28,302 nucleotides of DNA from Caryophanales bacterium UBA2450. GTDB taxonomy: Bacteria; Bacillota_I; Bacilli_A; RFN20; CAG-826. Shown one piece after another: positions 1 to 7,036 of this stretch. Where the stretch lies: NCBI GenBank assembly GCA_002342545.1, contig DDQE01000025.1:1-28302 (forward strand). Direction: 5' to 3'. The first letter of the stretch is position 1. Each line of letters starts with the position of its first letter. The notes beneath the pieces are model-generated. The model was not told the origin of the DNA and searched no databases. It saw only the letters and a list, made by a program, of their open reading frames with translations. A program made the position numbers and the translations under genes.

Positions 1-85
1 GAAATTAAAATTTGATTTCCAAAATTTGTTAAAATACTTATCTCCAACCCTTTGATTCCATGTTTATGAAAGGAGATGTTTTGTT

Positions 86-937
86 ATGGAGTCAAAATAT
101 CAAAGATACAATGAAGGAATTGTTAATAAAATAAGTGAAAGCCTTTCTATCTACCGCTCTGCAAGTGATGCTGCTAGAGAAATGGGGATTGATGTTTCTG
201 GTTTAATTAAGCACATTAAAAAATACCGAATTATTAAAGAAACAGTAGAAATAAATAAGTGCTCTTATAAAACAACTTGTCAAAAGAAAAACGAAGCTTG
301 TGATAAATGTCGGTACATGAGTTTATATAATCAAGAAAAAAGATGCGCTAGTTGTAAAAATGGATGCAATCAAATATGTTCAGATTTTACTAAAATGCCA
401 CTTTGTCTATCGCTTAATAAATGGCCATATGTTTGTAACTACTGTTATAAAAAAGAAAGATGTCGTTTAAATAAATATTTATACGATCCCTGTCTAGTTT
501 GGAAAGCCTTACAAAATAATAGAAGTAACCCAAGAAAAGGAAGCCACGCTACTGAAGGTGAATTTATTAGATTATCGAATTTATTAGTTCCGTTAATCAA
601 AGAAAAGCATCAATCACTTCCTCAAATCTTTCAAACCCACAAAGAGAAAATTAGATGGTCATACCCCACGATATTATCTTTTATTGATAAGGGTTTAATT
701 CCTAATTTAAAGAACATTGATTTAACTAAAAGAGTAAGATATCCAAAACAATATAAGAAAAATAAGGGCGAACCCACTAATTATGCTTTCTTAACTGGTA
801 GAACTTATGACGATTTCATCGCTTACATAAGTGAAAATCCATTTGTTGAAGTTGTTGAAATGGATACGGTATTAAGTGGAAAAGGAGATAATGCTTGTTT
901 ATTAACTCTTTTATTTAGGAAATCTAATTTTTGTTAG
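86..937 (+). CDS. IS30-family transposase, N-terminal part (ORF A)
   Basis: This ORF holds the DNA-binding and first catalytic part of a DDE transposase that cuts and joins the element ends. The first 45 residues suit a helix-turn-helix. Residues 58-126 are rich in Cys pairs, and the run PYVCNYCYKKERC is typical of IS30-type transposases. The first catalytic Asp is D260 in VVEMDTV. The start ATG at 86 has a good site (AAAGGAGATG) about 8 bases upstream. The frame stops at 935-937 in the middle of the catalytic core, straight after LLTLLFRKSNF, and the protein continues in the -1 frame in ORF B. The family is normally one ORF of about 350-450 residues, which is close to the sum of the two parts. 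Confidence 0.85.
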   Translation: MESKYQRYNEGIVNKISESLSIYRSASDAAREMGIDVSGLIKHIKKYRIIKETVEINKCSYKTTCQKKNEACDKCRYMSLYNQEKRCASCKNGCNQICSDFTKMPLCLSLNKWPYVCNYCYKKERCRLNKYLYDPCLVWKALQNNRSNPRKGSHATEGEFIRLSNLLVPLIKEKHQSLPQIFQTHKEKIRWSYPTILSFIDKGLIPNLKNIDLTKRVRYPKQYKKNKGEPTNYAFLTGRTYDDFIAYISENPFVEVVEMDTVLSGKGDNACLLTLLFRKSNFC

Positions 938-1410
938 CTTTTTTGCTAAAAGATAAAACCACTGAAGAAGTAGAACGTATCTTTACATGGATTAAGAGTC
1001 AACTAGGTATTGAATTATATAAGCAAACATTTGCTTGTGTTTTAACGGATAATGGAAGCGAATTCGCTAATCCGAAAAGTATTGAATTTGATTATGAAAC
1101 AGGCGAAAGAGTATGCCGTTTATTTTATTGTGATCCAGGTAAATCTGGGCAAAAAGGAAAAATAGAGAAGAATCATGTCGAATTAAGGAAGGTTTTTCCA
1201 AAATCCATCTTCTTCTCTATTTATTCTCAAGACGATATCGATTTAGCTTTATCTCATATTAATTCTGAACCAAGAGCTTTACTAAATCGAAATTGTCCAG
1301 GAGTAGTCGCTAAGGCATTTTTAGATTCAAAGGTAATTAGCCTAAATAATTACCATTTCATAAAGCCAGATGAAGTGACGTTACATCCTGATTTACTTAA
1401 GAAAAAATAA
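931..1410 (+). CDS. IS30-family transposase, C-terminal part (ORF B, -1 frame)
   Basis: This frame continues the transposase of ORF A. It supplies the second catalytic Asp (D40 in VLTDNGSEF) and the catalytic Glu (E79 in GKIEKNH), followed by the usual Arg/Pro-rich LRKVFPK. It has no ribosome binding site, and the ORF begins at an in-frame TTG inside ORF A, so independent translation is unlikely. The overlap open in both frames runs from 928 (after TAA at 925-927) to 937 and includes a run of five T (928-932). A tRNA-Phe slip of one base there would join SNF to LLAFLLKDKT and restore a normal IS30 core. Whether this is programmed frameshifting or an inactivating one-base change cannot be told from one copy. 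Confidence 0.8.
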   Translation: MLAFLLKDKTTEEVERIFTWIKSQLGIELYKQTFACVLTDNGSEFANPKSIEFDYETGERVCRLFYCDPGKSGQKGKIEKNHVELRKVFPKSIFFSIYSQDDIDLALSHINSEPRALLNRNCPGVVAKAFLDSKVISLNNYHFIKPDEVTLHPDLLKKK

Positions 1411-1455
1411 TAATTAATTATTGTTCCACAAAGGGTTGGAGAAATTGGAGTTTAC

Positions 1456-1801
1456 ATTTTTATAAAGAAATTTAAAATGGCTCCTCTTCTTTTCTTATTG
1501 CCTAAATCATTATTTCTTAAGCACATTTATTGTATAAATTGATGATTAAAAAGTCTAATAAAAAGGTCATGTCCAAATATTTCTATAGAAACTATCCTAA
1601 AATTTTAATTTCCTAGATTTTTGGAGATGACTATTTTATTTAAGCGATATAATATTTTTAACAATTTAGGAGGTAGATAGAGCCAAAATCAAGGTGTCTT
1701 ACAATTATCAAATACATATTGTTAGACAAGTTTAAGTAAATGTTTCTATTAATAAAATCAAATGTTTGTAAACTCATGCGGGACATTTTATAAATAAAAT
1801 A
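1456..1801. other. Gene-free AT-rich stretch
   Basis: I see no convincing gene here. There is a TATAAT at 1648-1653 followed by a full-strength ribosome binding site AGGAGG at 1668-1673, but no ATG, GTG or TTG at a usable distance. A 15-codon ORF at 1569-1616 has AAAAGG just upstream but no recognisable product. The region may contain the decayed 5' end of a lost gene beside the insertion sequence. Confidence 0.5.
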
Positions 1802-1830
1802 TTGAAAAACCATTTAATTTTGACTATCAT
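1802..1830 (+). promoter_or_regulatory. Probable promoter for the tRNA pair
   Basis: TTGAAA at 1802-1807 and TATCAT at 1825-1830 are 17 bases apart, which would start transcription about 13 bases before tRNA-Ala. The match is 5 of 6 in the -10 box and 4 of 6 in the -35 box. Confidence 0.5.
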
Positions 1831-1849
1831 TATTAGGCAATTTCTAACT

Positions 1850-1925
1850 GGGTCTATAGCTCAGTTAAGAGAGCACCTGATTTGCATTCAGGGGGTCGAG
1901 AGTTCGAGTCTCTTTAGATCCACCA
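1850..1925 (+). tRNA. tRNA-Ala (UGC)
   Basis: A 76-nt cloverleaf with encoded CCA. The acceptor stem GGGTCTA/TAGATCC has one G-U pair. The anticodon stem CCTGA/TCAGG encloses TTTGCAT, so the anticodon is UGC. The T arm is GAGAG TTCGAGT CTCTT. The D loop reads AGTTAAGA: the normally invariant G18-G19 are both A. It sits 5 bases before tRNA-Met and shares its terminator. Confidence 0.9.
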
Positions 1926-1930
1926 ATTAT

Positions 1931-2007
1931 GGCTGAGTAGCTCAGTTGGCTAGAGCAGGAAGTTCATACCTTCAAGGTCGGCGGTTCAAATCCGTCCTCA
2001 GCTACCA
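1931..2007 (+). tRNA. tRNA-Met (CAU), elongator type
   Basis: A 77-nt cloverleaf with encoded CCA. The acceptor stem is GGCTGAG/CTCAGCT (terminal G-U), the D loop has the normal TTGG, and the anticodon loop is TTCATAC. The first pair of the anticodon stem is a G-A mismatch (GGAAG/CTTCA). The body, including AGGTCGGCGG, resembles elongator tRNA-Met. A lysidine-modified tRNA-Ile2 is possible but less likely from these bases. It lacks the three G-C pairs of initiator tRNA. Confidence 0.87.
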
Positions 2008-2018
2008 TAAGAAAATAT

Positions 2019-2042
2019 CCTCGAATATCTCGAGGTTTTTTT
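2019..2042 (+). terminator. Rho-independent terminator of the tRNA pair
   Basis: CCTCGA at 2019-2024 pairs with TCGAGG at 2030-2035 around a 5-base loop and is followed by seven T. Confidence 0.85.
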
Positions 2043-2047
2043 ATAAG

Positions 2048-2078
2048 AAAAAAAGACTCTACCCAAACGGATAGAGCC
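2048..2078 (-). terminator. Rho-independent terminator of the desulfoferrodoxin gene
   Basis: Read on the minus strand, GGCTCTATCC and GGGTAGAGTC form a 10-bp stem with two G-U pairs around GTTT, followed by seven T. It lies about 70 bases after the dfx stop and back to back with the tRNA terminator. Confidence 0.85.
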
Positions 2079-2147
2079 AAGAAAATAATAAAATTTTATG
2101 ATAAAAACACTAGTTTTATCGGATTTTTACGATTTTTTTCTGCTAAA

Positions 2148-2519
2148 TTACTTAGTGGCAAACAAGCCATGTAAGTTACAGTGTTCTAAAACTTTGAGCA
2201 CTTTTTCTCCAGGCAATAAAGCAAATTCTGCTTCTGGTTTTTCGCCTGGTTTTAAAACTTTTCTTTGGTTGCCTAAATTGGTTTGAATCGCAATCCATTC
2301 AATGTAGTGATTGTCTAACATTGGGTGATCAACACTTCCAACTTTAACACGAACGATATTACCTTCAACTTCAAATACTGGTACATGTTTTTCAACAGCG
2401 CCATCGGAAGTATTTGGTACCATTTCTTCCATTGGTTGGCCACAACAAATTGTTGGCACTTGACGATCATTAACGATTGCGATAATCTTGCCGCAAATCT
2501 TGCATTTTAAAAATTTCAT
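2148..2519 (-). CDS. dfx: Desulfoferrodoxin (superoxide reductase)
   Basis: This cytoplasmic enzyme reduces superoxide to hydrogen peroxide without making oxygen, using electrons from rubredoxin-like donors; it is typical of anaerobes. Residues 1-36 form a desulforedoxin domain with the rubredoxin-type iron ligands C6, C9, C25 and C26. The rest is the neelaredoxin-like catalytic domain. Its square-pyramidal iron ligands are visible as H45 (in EKHVPV), H65 (HPM), H71 (HYIEW), C114 and H117 (HCNLHGLF), and E43 belongs to the conserved EKH motif. At 123 residues it is the usual two-iron length. AGAGGG lies upstream of the start and a minus-strand TATAAT at 2539-2544, so it is probably transcribed alone. 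Confidence 0.95.
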   Translation of the reverse strand: MKFLKCKICGKIIAIVNDRQVPTICCGQPMEEMVPNTSDGAVEKHVPVFEVEGNIVRVKVGSVDHPMLDNHYIEWIAIQTNLGNQRKVLKPGEKPEAEFALLPGEKVLKVLEHCNLHGLFATK

Positions 2520-2577
2520 AACAAACCCTCTTATATTTATTATACTTATATATGCAATTTAAATAACTAAAATTATT

Positions 2578-2593
2578 TATAATCATTTATAAT
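2578..2593 (+). promoter_or_regulatory. Two TATAAT boxes immediately before the 2606 gene
   Basis: Perfect TATAAT at 2578-2583 and 2588-2593. From the second, transcription would start near 2600, only about six bases before the ATG at 2606. There is no ribosome binding site in that space. No good -35 box is visible. Confidence 0.45.
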
Positions 2594-2605
2594 GTTAAAT
2601 AAGTT

Positions 2606-3553
2606 ATGAAGTTTATACTAAAAGATAATTCAGCAGTTACATTAGAAGATAGTTTCTCTTTAGTTAATAAAGAAACATCTCCAATCAAAGAGATTATTAA
2701 TCGAAAAGATCTCTCTGAATTTTATTTTGTTAGTGATAAAACAATTTCTTTTAAAGATCTTATTCAAATTCAAGTTAACGTTATCGATGTTGGAGTTATG
2801 ATTTTTGTTTTTGAAACTACTTCATTTAATAAAGATAAATTTATTGAAGATGTTTCAAAACTTAAAGAAATTCAAATCTCATCATTCTATGATGTTCTTT
2901 CCAAAATGAAAGCGTTATACGCAGTAAGCGAATCATTCAATCCATTATTTGTGATTTATGTTCCTAACGGCAAATATCAAATCTTTGATGATTGTTTTAA
3001 AACAATCGTTGGAAACGTTAAAACTATATACGCGAGCAATGACAAGGATGATTCAGCTATAGAAACTAATACTATTTCATTGCCAAAAAAAGAAAAAAGC
3101 GAAGATAAACCAAAAGAAAAATGGAAATTCAGTTTTAAAGAAATTTTTGAATTATTTAAAAAAGAAAAATTCCATTTCTTATTTGCGTTTGTTGCTACTT
3201 TCTTAATAAGTGTGACTTTAGACATCGGAATTTTTGATGCCTATGCAGGAAAAATGATTTGCATCTTCTTCTTTATTTGCTCTTTAGCAGGTGCATTCTT
3301 AAATTTCATGATTTATAAAGACACATATAAGCAAAGTGGATTTAAAAGTTTGTTTAATATATTAACTGTAATTATTTCCGTAATTGGTTTACTTGGTGGA
3401 TTTGGAGTATACATGATTTTTAAAAGTATCACCAAAGACGTACCTGCAGTTACTCCACACGTATTAATGATTTTAGGAATGATGATTTTGATATACGTGA
3501 TATCAATGTCTCTTCCTTTACTATTTATCTTTATTAAAAAAAGGAAGAAGTAA
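2606..3553 (+). CDS. Unrecognised protein, soluble N-terminal domain plus four membrane helices
   Basis: I do not recognise this 315-residue protein. Residues 1-155 look like a mixed alpha/beta soluble domain without a signal peptide. Residues 158-188 are a charged Lys/Glu-rich linker. Four hydrophobic segments follow at about 189-210, 216-240, 250-275 and 285-310, with a KKRKK end, so the N-terminal domain should be cytoplasmic. The start ATG at 2606 has no Shine-Dalgarno site and follows a TATAAT by 12 bases, which suggests a leaderless or nearly leaderless mRNA. It is convergent with capG: the two stop codons abut at 3551-3553 and 3554-3556. The last codons lie inside the capG terminator. 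Confidence 0.75.
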   Translation: MKFILKDNSAVTLEDSFSLVNKETSPIKEIINRKDLSEFYFVSDKTISFKDLIQIQVNVIDVGVMIFVFETTSFNKDKFIEDVSKLKEIQISSFYDVLSKMKALYAVSESFNPLFVIYVPNGKYQIFDDCFKTIVGNVKTIYASNDKDDSAIETNTISLPKKEKSEDKPKEKWKFSFKEIFELFKKEKFHFLFAFVATFLISVTLDIGIFDAYAGKMICIFFFICSLAGAFLNFMIYKDTYKQSGFKSLFNILTVIISVIGLLGGFGVYMIFKSITKDVPAVTPHVLMILGMMILIYVISMSLPLLFIFIKKRKK

Positions 3554-3564
3554 TTACTTCTTCC
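3536..3564 (-). terminator. Terminator of the cap operon, made from two abutting stop regions
   Basis: A perfect 22-bp palindrome at 3543-3564 centres on the junction of the TAA of the plus-strand gene and the TAA of capG. On the minus strand it folds into a 9-bp stem with an AATT loop followed by seven T (3536-3542). The hairpin therefore encodes the C-termini of both genes. Confidence 0.8.
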
Positions 3565-4678
3565 AGATTTCATTGTTTACAACATCAATTTTTGATTTGA
3601 TGTGATTTACCACTCTATTTGAGACATCTGTAACATCGTAGTTTTCTGGTGTCTTAGCGAATTTATATCTCATTAATTCAGTATCAATCGCTAGCATAAT
3701 GCCTTGTCTATCAATTCCAGAAACAACAATACCTCCTGCTTCTACTCCTTCAGGCCTTTCAGTAGATGTTCTGATTAAAACAGCAGGGAAATGTCTCATT
3801 GCGCTTTCTTCAGTAAGAGTGCCACTATCACTTAAAACAATAAAAGCATTTTCTTGAAGTTTAACATATTCTAGGAAACCTAATGGTTTTAAGTTTCTCA
3901 CTAATGGATGCATTTTAAAGTTATTCGCCTCTAATCTTTTCTTAGTTCTTGGATGAGTAGAGAAGATAACAGGCATTTGATATTTTTCTGCAATATCATT
4001 AATTGCAGGCATTAATTGATTAAAATTCTTTTCAATATCGATATTTTCTTCTCTATGAGAAGAGACAACAATATATTTGCCTTTTTCTAATCCTAATTCT
4101 TCTAATACTTTACTTGCTTCAATTTTATGATTTTGAGCATTTAAGACTTCAAGCATTGGAGAGCCTGTTACAAATGTATAATCTTTTTCAATGCCTTCTT
4201 TCATTAAATTCGCATATGCGTGATTAGTATAAGGGAGGTTAATATCAGAAATATGGTCCACTATTTTTCTATTAATGGTTTCTGGAACGTTCCAATCACC
4301 ACATCTATTACCAGCTTCCATATGGAAAATAGGTAATTTTAATCTTTTAGCTGAGATTGCACATAAAGCCGAATTAGTGTCACCTAAAATTAACACAGCG
4401 TCTGGATTTAATTCTTTTAATAAATCATAAGATTTAGATATTGCATTACCAATAGTCTCACCTAAATTTTTACCTGCGCAGTTTAGATAATAATCAGGCG
4501 CTCTTAAATCTAATTCTTCAAAGAAGATTTGATTTAATTCGTAGTCATAGTTTTGACCGGTATGAACTAAGATATGATCAATTTCTTCATCTTTATCTAA
4601 AGCTTTAATAACTTCAGATAATCTTATAATCTCTGGACGAGTTCCAATAATTGTTACTACTTTAATTTTCTTTTTCAT
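3554..4678 (-). CDS. capG: UDP-N-acetylglucosamine 2-epimerase family enzyme (CapG/WecB type)
   Basis: By analogy with the Staphylococcus aureus capsule set CapE-CapF-CapG, this enzyme carries out the last 2-epimerisation giving UDP-N-acetyl-L-fucosamine. The WecB-type fold shows GTRPEIIRLSEVI near the N-terminus, GDTNS (99-103), HMEAG (E121), VPETINRKIVDH, the conserved SSHREEN (H208) and LSDSGTLTEES near the C-terminus. At 374 residues it is full length. Its ATG overlaps the capF stop by four bases (ATGA), with AGAGGTGG just upstream, so it is translated with capF. The neighbouring CapE and CapF favour the CapG role over ManNAc formation by WecB; this is inferred from context. Confidence 0.88.
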   Translation of the reverse strand: MKKKIKVVTIIGTRPEIIRLSEVIKALDKDEEIDHILVHTGQNYDYELNQIFFEELDLRAPDYYLNCAGKNLGETIGNAISKSYDLLKELNPDAVLILGDTNSALCAISAKRLKLPIFHMEAGNRCGDWNVPETINRKIVDHISDINLPYTNHAYANLMKEGIEKDYTFVTGSPMLEVLNAQNHKIEASKVLEELGLEKGKYIVVSSHREENIDIEKNFNQLMPAINDIAEKYQMPVIFSTHPRTKKRLEANNFKMHPLVRNLKPLGFLEYVKLQENAFIVLSDSGTLTEESAMRHFPAVLIRTSTERPEGVEAGGIVVSGIDRQGIMLAIDTELMRYKFAKTPENYDVTDVSNRVVNHIKSKIDVVNNEIWKK

Positions 4679-5778
4679 TTTTCCACCTCTTCTTTATATG
4701 TATCATGGGTCTCTGGATTATATATTTCACTAATCCACATTATAGTGTGCGTGTTTATTTTACCAATATTGGTAATTTGGTGGGTATAGCCTACTTTTAT
4801 TTCAATTGGTTCAGGTTTATCTCCACTAACTTTATTAACAATCATCTCATTAGTTTTGATGTTTCTTTGTTTTATTTCACTTTCTCCAATCACAGTATAA
4901 AAGATTTCTTTTTTATAAGTGTGATAATGCCCACCTTTGGTGATACCAGGATAAGCTACATTATCAGATATTTGTCCCCACTTTTTAGATTTATATAATT
5001 CTTCAAAACTTCCACGGGCGTCTTCGGCAAAATTATATGTATATCCTTCTTCAGAAAGATAATCACAGAAAGTTTTAAATAACTTTAATTCAAACTCATC
5101 ATGAATGAGTGGTAGGTGTCTATCTGATTCAATTTCTTCTTTAAAGTAATAGAGAAGATCAGCTAATTTACCAAGTGAACAATCATAAACTGGTTTTACT
5201 CTTAGAATTTCTTTTGATCCTCTTATATCACTTTTAATAACTCTAATAAATTCATCAACGATATCATCTACATAATTATAGTGAACAACATATTCTCTAT
5301 CTCTAATAGTGATATCTAAGTCATGAGCGATGTTATAGCAGAAAGTAGCGGCTGCAGAATTGTAATTTGGGCGACACCATTTGCCAAAAACATTAGCGAG
5401 TCGATAGACAAAAACAGGTAATCCAGAATTTAGTAAATAATCCTCTCCCATTTTTTTACTTTTTCCATAATCATTATCAAGTTCTGCTTGAGTTGAACTT
5501 GACATAATTACGCGCAGCTCCGCGTCTCTTTTTGCTTTAATTAGGTCAATTAAGCACTTTGTAAAATTAGTGTTTCCTTCATAAAACTCTTCTACAGTTA
5601 AAGGGCGATTTATGCCTGCTAAATGGACAACAAAATCACATTCAGAGACATATTTTTCTAAGTCCTCTTTACTAGAATCGATATCATACTTAAAAACAGT
5701 ATAACCAAGTCGTTCTAATTTAAGACAAAGGTGTTTTCCAATAAATCCTTTTGCGCCTGTAACTAAAATCTTATTCAT
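4675..5778 (-). CDS. capF: Bifunctional reductase/epimerase with C-terminal cupin (CapF)
   Basis: CapF turns the CapE product into UDP-6-deoxy-L-talosamine-type sugar: the C-terminal cupin epimerises at C3 and the N-terminal short-chain dehydrogenase reduces C4 with NADPH. Counting from ATG at 5778, residues 8-14 are the nucleotide loop GAKGFIG and Y104-K108 is the YxxxK pair. Residues 260-367 form the cupin, with metal-ligand candidates H284, H286 and E291 in GHYHTYKKE and H333. I chose ATG 5778 because it opens a standard SDR start (MNKILVTG). An in-frame GTG at 5799 would add seven residues inside capE and has no ribosome binding site. The gene overlaps capE by eight bases (ATGAATAA). Confidence 0.9.
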   Translation of the reverse strand: MNKILVTGAKGFIGKHLCLKLERLGYTVFKYDIDSSKEDLEKYVSECDFVVHLAGINRPLTVEEFYEGNTNFTKCLIDLIKAKRDAELRVIMSSSTQAELDNDYGKSKKMGEDYLLNSGLPVFVYRLANVFGKWCRPNYNSAAATFCYNIAHDLDITIRDREYVVHYNYVDDIVDEFIRVIKSDIRGSKEILRVKPVYDCSLGKLADLLYYFKEEIESDRHLPLIHDEFELKLFKTFCDYLSEEGYTYNFAEDARGSFEELYKSKKWGQISDNVAYPGITKGGHYHTYKKEIFYTVIGESEIKQRNIKTNEMIVNKVSGDKPEPIEIKVGYTHQITNIGKINTHTIMWISEIYNPETHDTYKEEVEK

Positions 5779-6964
5779 GTTGTCTAACTGGTCCACCAAA
5801 CAATTCTAATTTTTTTAGGAGTTGTTTCATTCCTTCAACATCTAATCTGCCAGTGTTATGAGAAGTATAGCTTTCGCCTAAATTTAATTTCTTATTTCCT
5901 TTAGAGAAATATTTATCATAGTTAAGATCGCGGTTGTCTGCTTTGATACAGAAGAAATTACCCATATCTACGGATTTTAACATCTCCTCTTGTGTAACAA
6001 GAGTCTCATATAATTTTTCTCCATGTCTAGTTCCAATATATGAAACACCAGTTTTAGAACCAGTTAACTCAATAACTGCTTTAGCAAGTGTTTCAATTGT
6101 AGCAGCAGGTGCTTTTTGGACAAATAAATCACCTTGTTCTCCGTGTTCAAAGGCATATAGCACTAAATCCACAGCATCATCCAAAGTCATCATAAATCTA
6201 GTCATATCTGGATTAGTAATGGTGATTGGTTTACCTTCGTGGATTTGATTTAAGAATAATGGGATAACCGAACCTCTAGAAGCCATAACGTTTCCATATC
6301 TAGTGAGACAAAGCACTGTATCTCCTGGAAGAAGTTGTCTACTTCTAGCAATAACATTCTTTTCCATTAATGCTTTAGATATACCCATCGCATTAATTGG
6401 ATAAGCGGCCTTATCTGTAGATAAGAAGATAGCCTTTTTAACTCCATTACGTACACAAGCAGTAATAACGTTATCACTACCAATTACATTTGTTCTCACA
6501 GCTTCCATTGGATAGAATTCACAAGATGGTACTTGTTTTAAAGCAGCAGCAGAGAAAACATAATCAACACCTTTAAAGGCATCAATAATAGAATCAAGAT
6601 TTCTCACATCACCTATATAAAATTTAAGTTTAGAGTTATTATACGCTTTACGCATATCATCTTGTTTCTTTTCATCACGAGATAAGATTCTTATTTCTTT
6701 AATTTCACTATCTAAGAAACGGTCCACTACTGCGTGACCAAAACTACCAGTACCACCAGTAATTAATAAAACTTTATCTTTTAAAATAGAAGTATCTTTA
6801 GCGGCATATTCCATTAAGCGATCTTTAATACCTTCTAATTTAATTTGATCAGCGTCTTTTTCTTTAGTTTCATAATCAACATAAGTTCTTAAAGGCATGC
6901 CAACAACATCGGCAGCTTTCTTTTGAGTTAATTTGCAATTTTTGCGTATTTCTTTAAGTGTCAT
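5771..6964 (-). CDS. capE: UDP-GlcNAc 4,6-dehydratase/5-epimerase (CapE) with N-terminal XRE-type HTH
   Basis: CapE starts UDP-L-FucNAc synthesis by 4,6-dehydration and C5-epimerisation of UDP-GlcNAc. Residues about 62-397 are the extended SDR: NAD loop GGTGSFG (70-76), SAAALKQVP, and LSTDKAAYPINAMGISK, where Met replaces the usual Tyr and K197 is the catalytic Lys position, as in this family. Residues 1-55 are not part of CapE: KEIRKNCKLTQKKAADVVGM followed by RTYVDYETKE has the form of a Cro/XRE helix-turn-helix. The fused start is real as far as can be seen: GAGG lies 8 bases before ATG 6964, the frame is open throughout, and a minus TATAAT is at 6980-6985. It is first of three genes. Confidence 0.9.
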   Translation of the reverse strand: MTLKEIRKNCKLTQKKAADVVGMPLRTYVDYETKEKDADQIKLEGIKDRLMEYAAKDTSILKDKVLLITGGTGSFGHAVVDRFLDSEIKEIRILSRDEKKQDDMRKAYNNSKLKFYIGDVRNLDSIIDAFKGVDYVFSAAALKQVPSCEFYPMEAVRTNVIGSDNVITACVRNGVKKAIFLSTDKAAYPINAMGISKALMEKNVIARSRQLLPGDTVLCLTRYGNVMASRGSVIPLFLNQIHEGKPITITNPDMTRFMMTLDDAVDLVLYAFEHGEQGDLFVQKAPAATIETLAKAVIELTGSKTGVSYIGTRHGEKLYETLVTQEEMLKSVDMGNFFCIKADNRDLNYDKYFSKGNKKLNLGESYTSHNTGRLDVEGMKQLLKKLELFGGPVRQHE

Positions 6965-6979
6965 AATACAAACCTCGGC

Positions 6980-6985
6980 ATTATA
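6980..6985 (-). promoter_or_regulatory. Probable -10 box of the capEFG operon
   Basis: TATAAT on the minus strand, 15 bases before the capE ATG. It lies directly downstream of the terminator at 7013-7035, which separates this operon from the repeat-protein gene. No good -35 box is visible. Confidence 0.45.
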
Positions 6986-7012
6986 TTAATATATATAAGA
7001 TTAAATATAAAT

Positions 7013-7035
7013 AAAAAAGTGCAAATTCTGCACTT
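7013..7035 (-). terminator. Rho-independent terminator of the 7037 gene
   Basis: On the minus strand AAGTGCA pairs with TGCACTT around GAATT and six T follow. It begins one or two bases after the stop codon of the repeat protein. Confidence 0.85.
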
Positions 7036-7036
7036 C

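Larger units (their letters stand above)
28..1455 (+). mobile_element. IS30-family insertion sequence, about 1.43 kb
   Basis: The element is bounded by imperfect inverted repeats of about 27 bp at 28-54 and 1429-1455. The inner 14 bp of each are identical (TCTCCAACCCTTTG at 41-54, its complement at 1429-1442) and the outer 13 bp match only partly. Between them lies one transposase split over two reading frames. No convincing short target duplication is visible, so the outer limits are approximate. Confidence 0.8.

Noticed and set aside
1569..1616. 15-codon ORF with AAAAGG upstream (MSKYFYRNYPKILIS)
   Set aside because: Too short to separate from chance; kept only as a note in the gene-free stretch.
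1658..1786. Minus-strand 42-codon ORF in the gap before the tRNAs
   Set aside because: No ribosome binding site, no recognisable motif, composition like the surrounding AT-rich DNA.
2098..2286. Plus-strand ORF of 62 codons opposite desulfoferrodoxin
   Set aside because: It overlaps the dfx gene in antisense, has no ribosome binding site and reads as a shadow frame.
4705..4998. Plus-strand ORF of 97 codons within capF
   Set aside because: Antisense shadow of a well-supported gene, Phe/Ile-rich with no motif.
5779..5799. GTG start for capF
   Set aside because: The seven extra residues have no counterpart in SDR enzymes and there is no ribosome binding site before the GTG.
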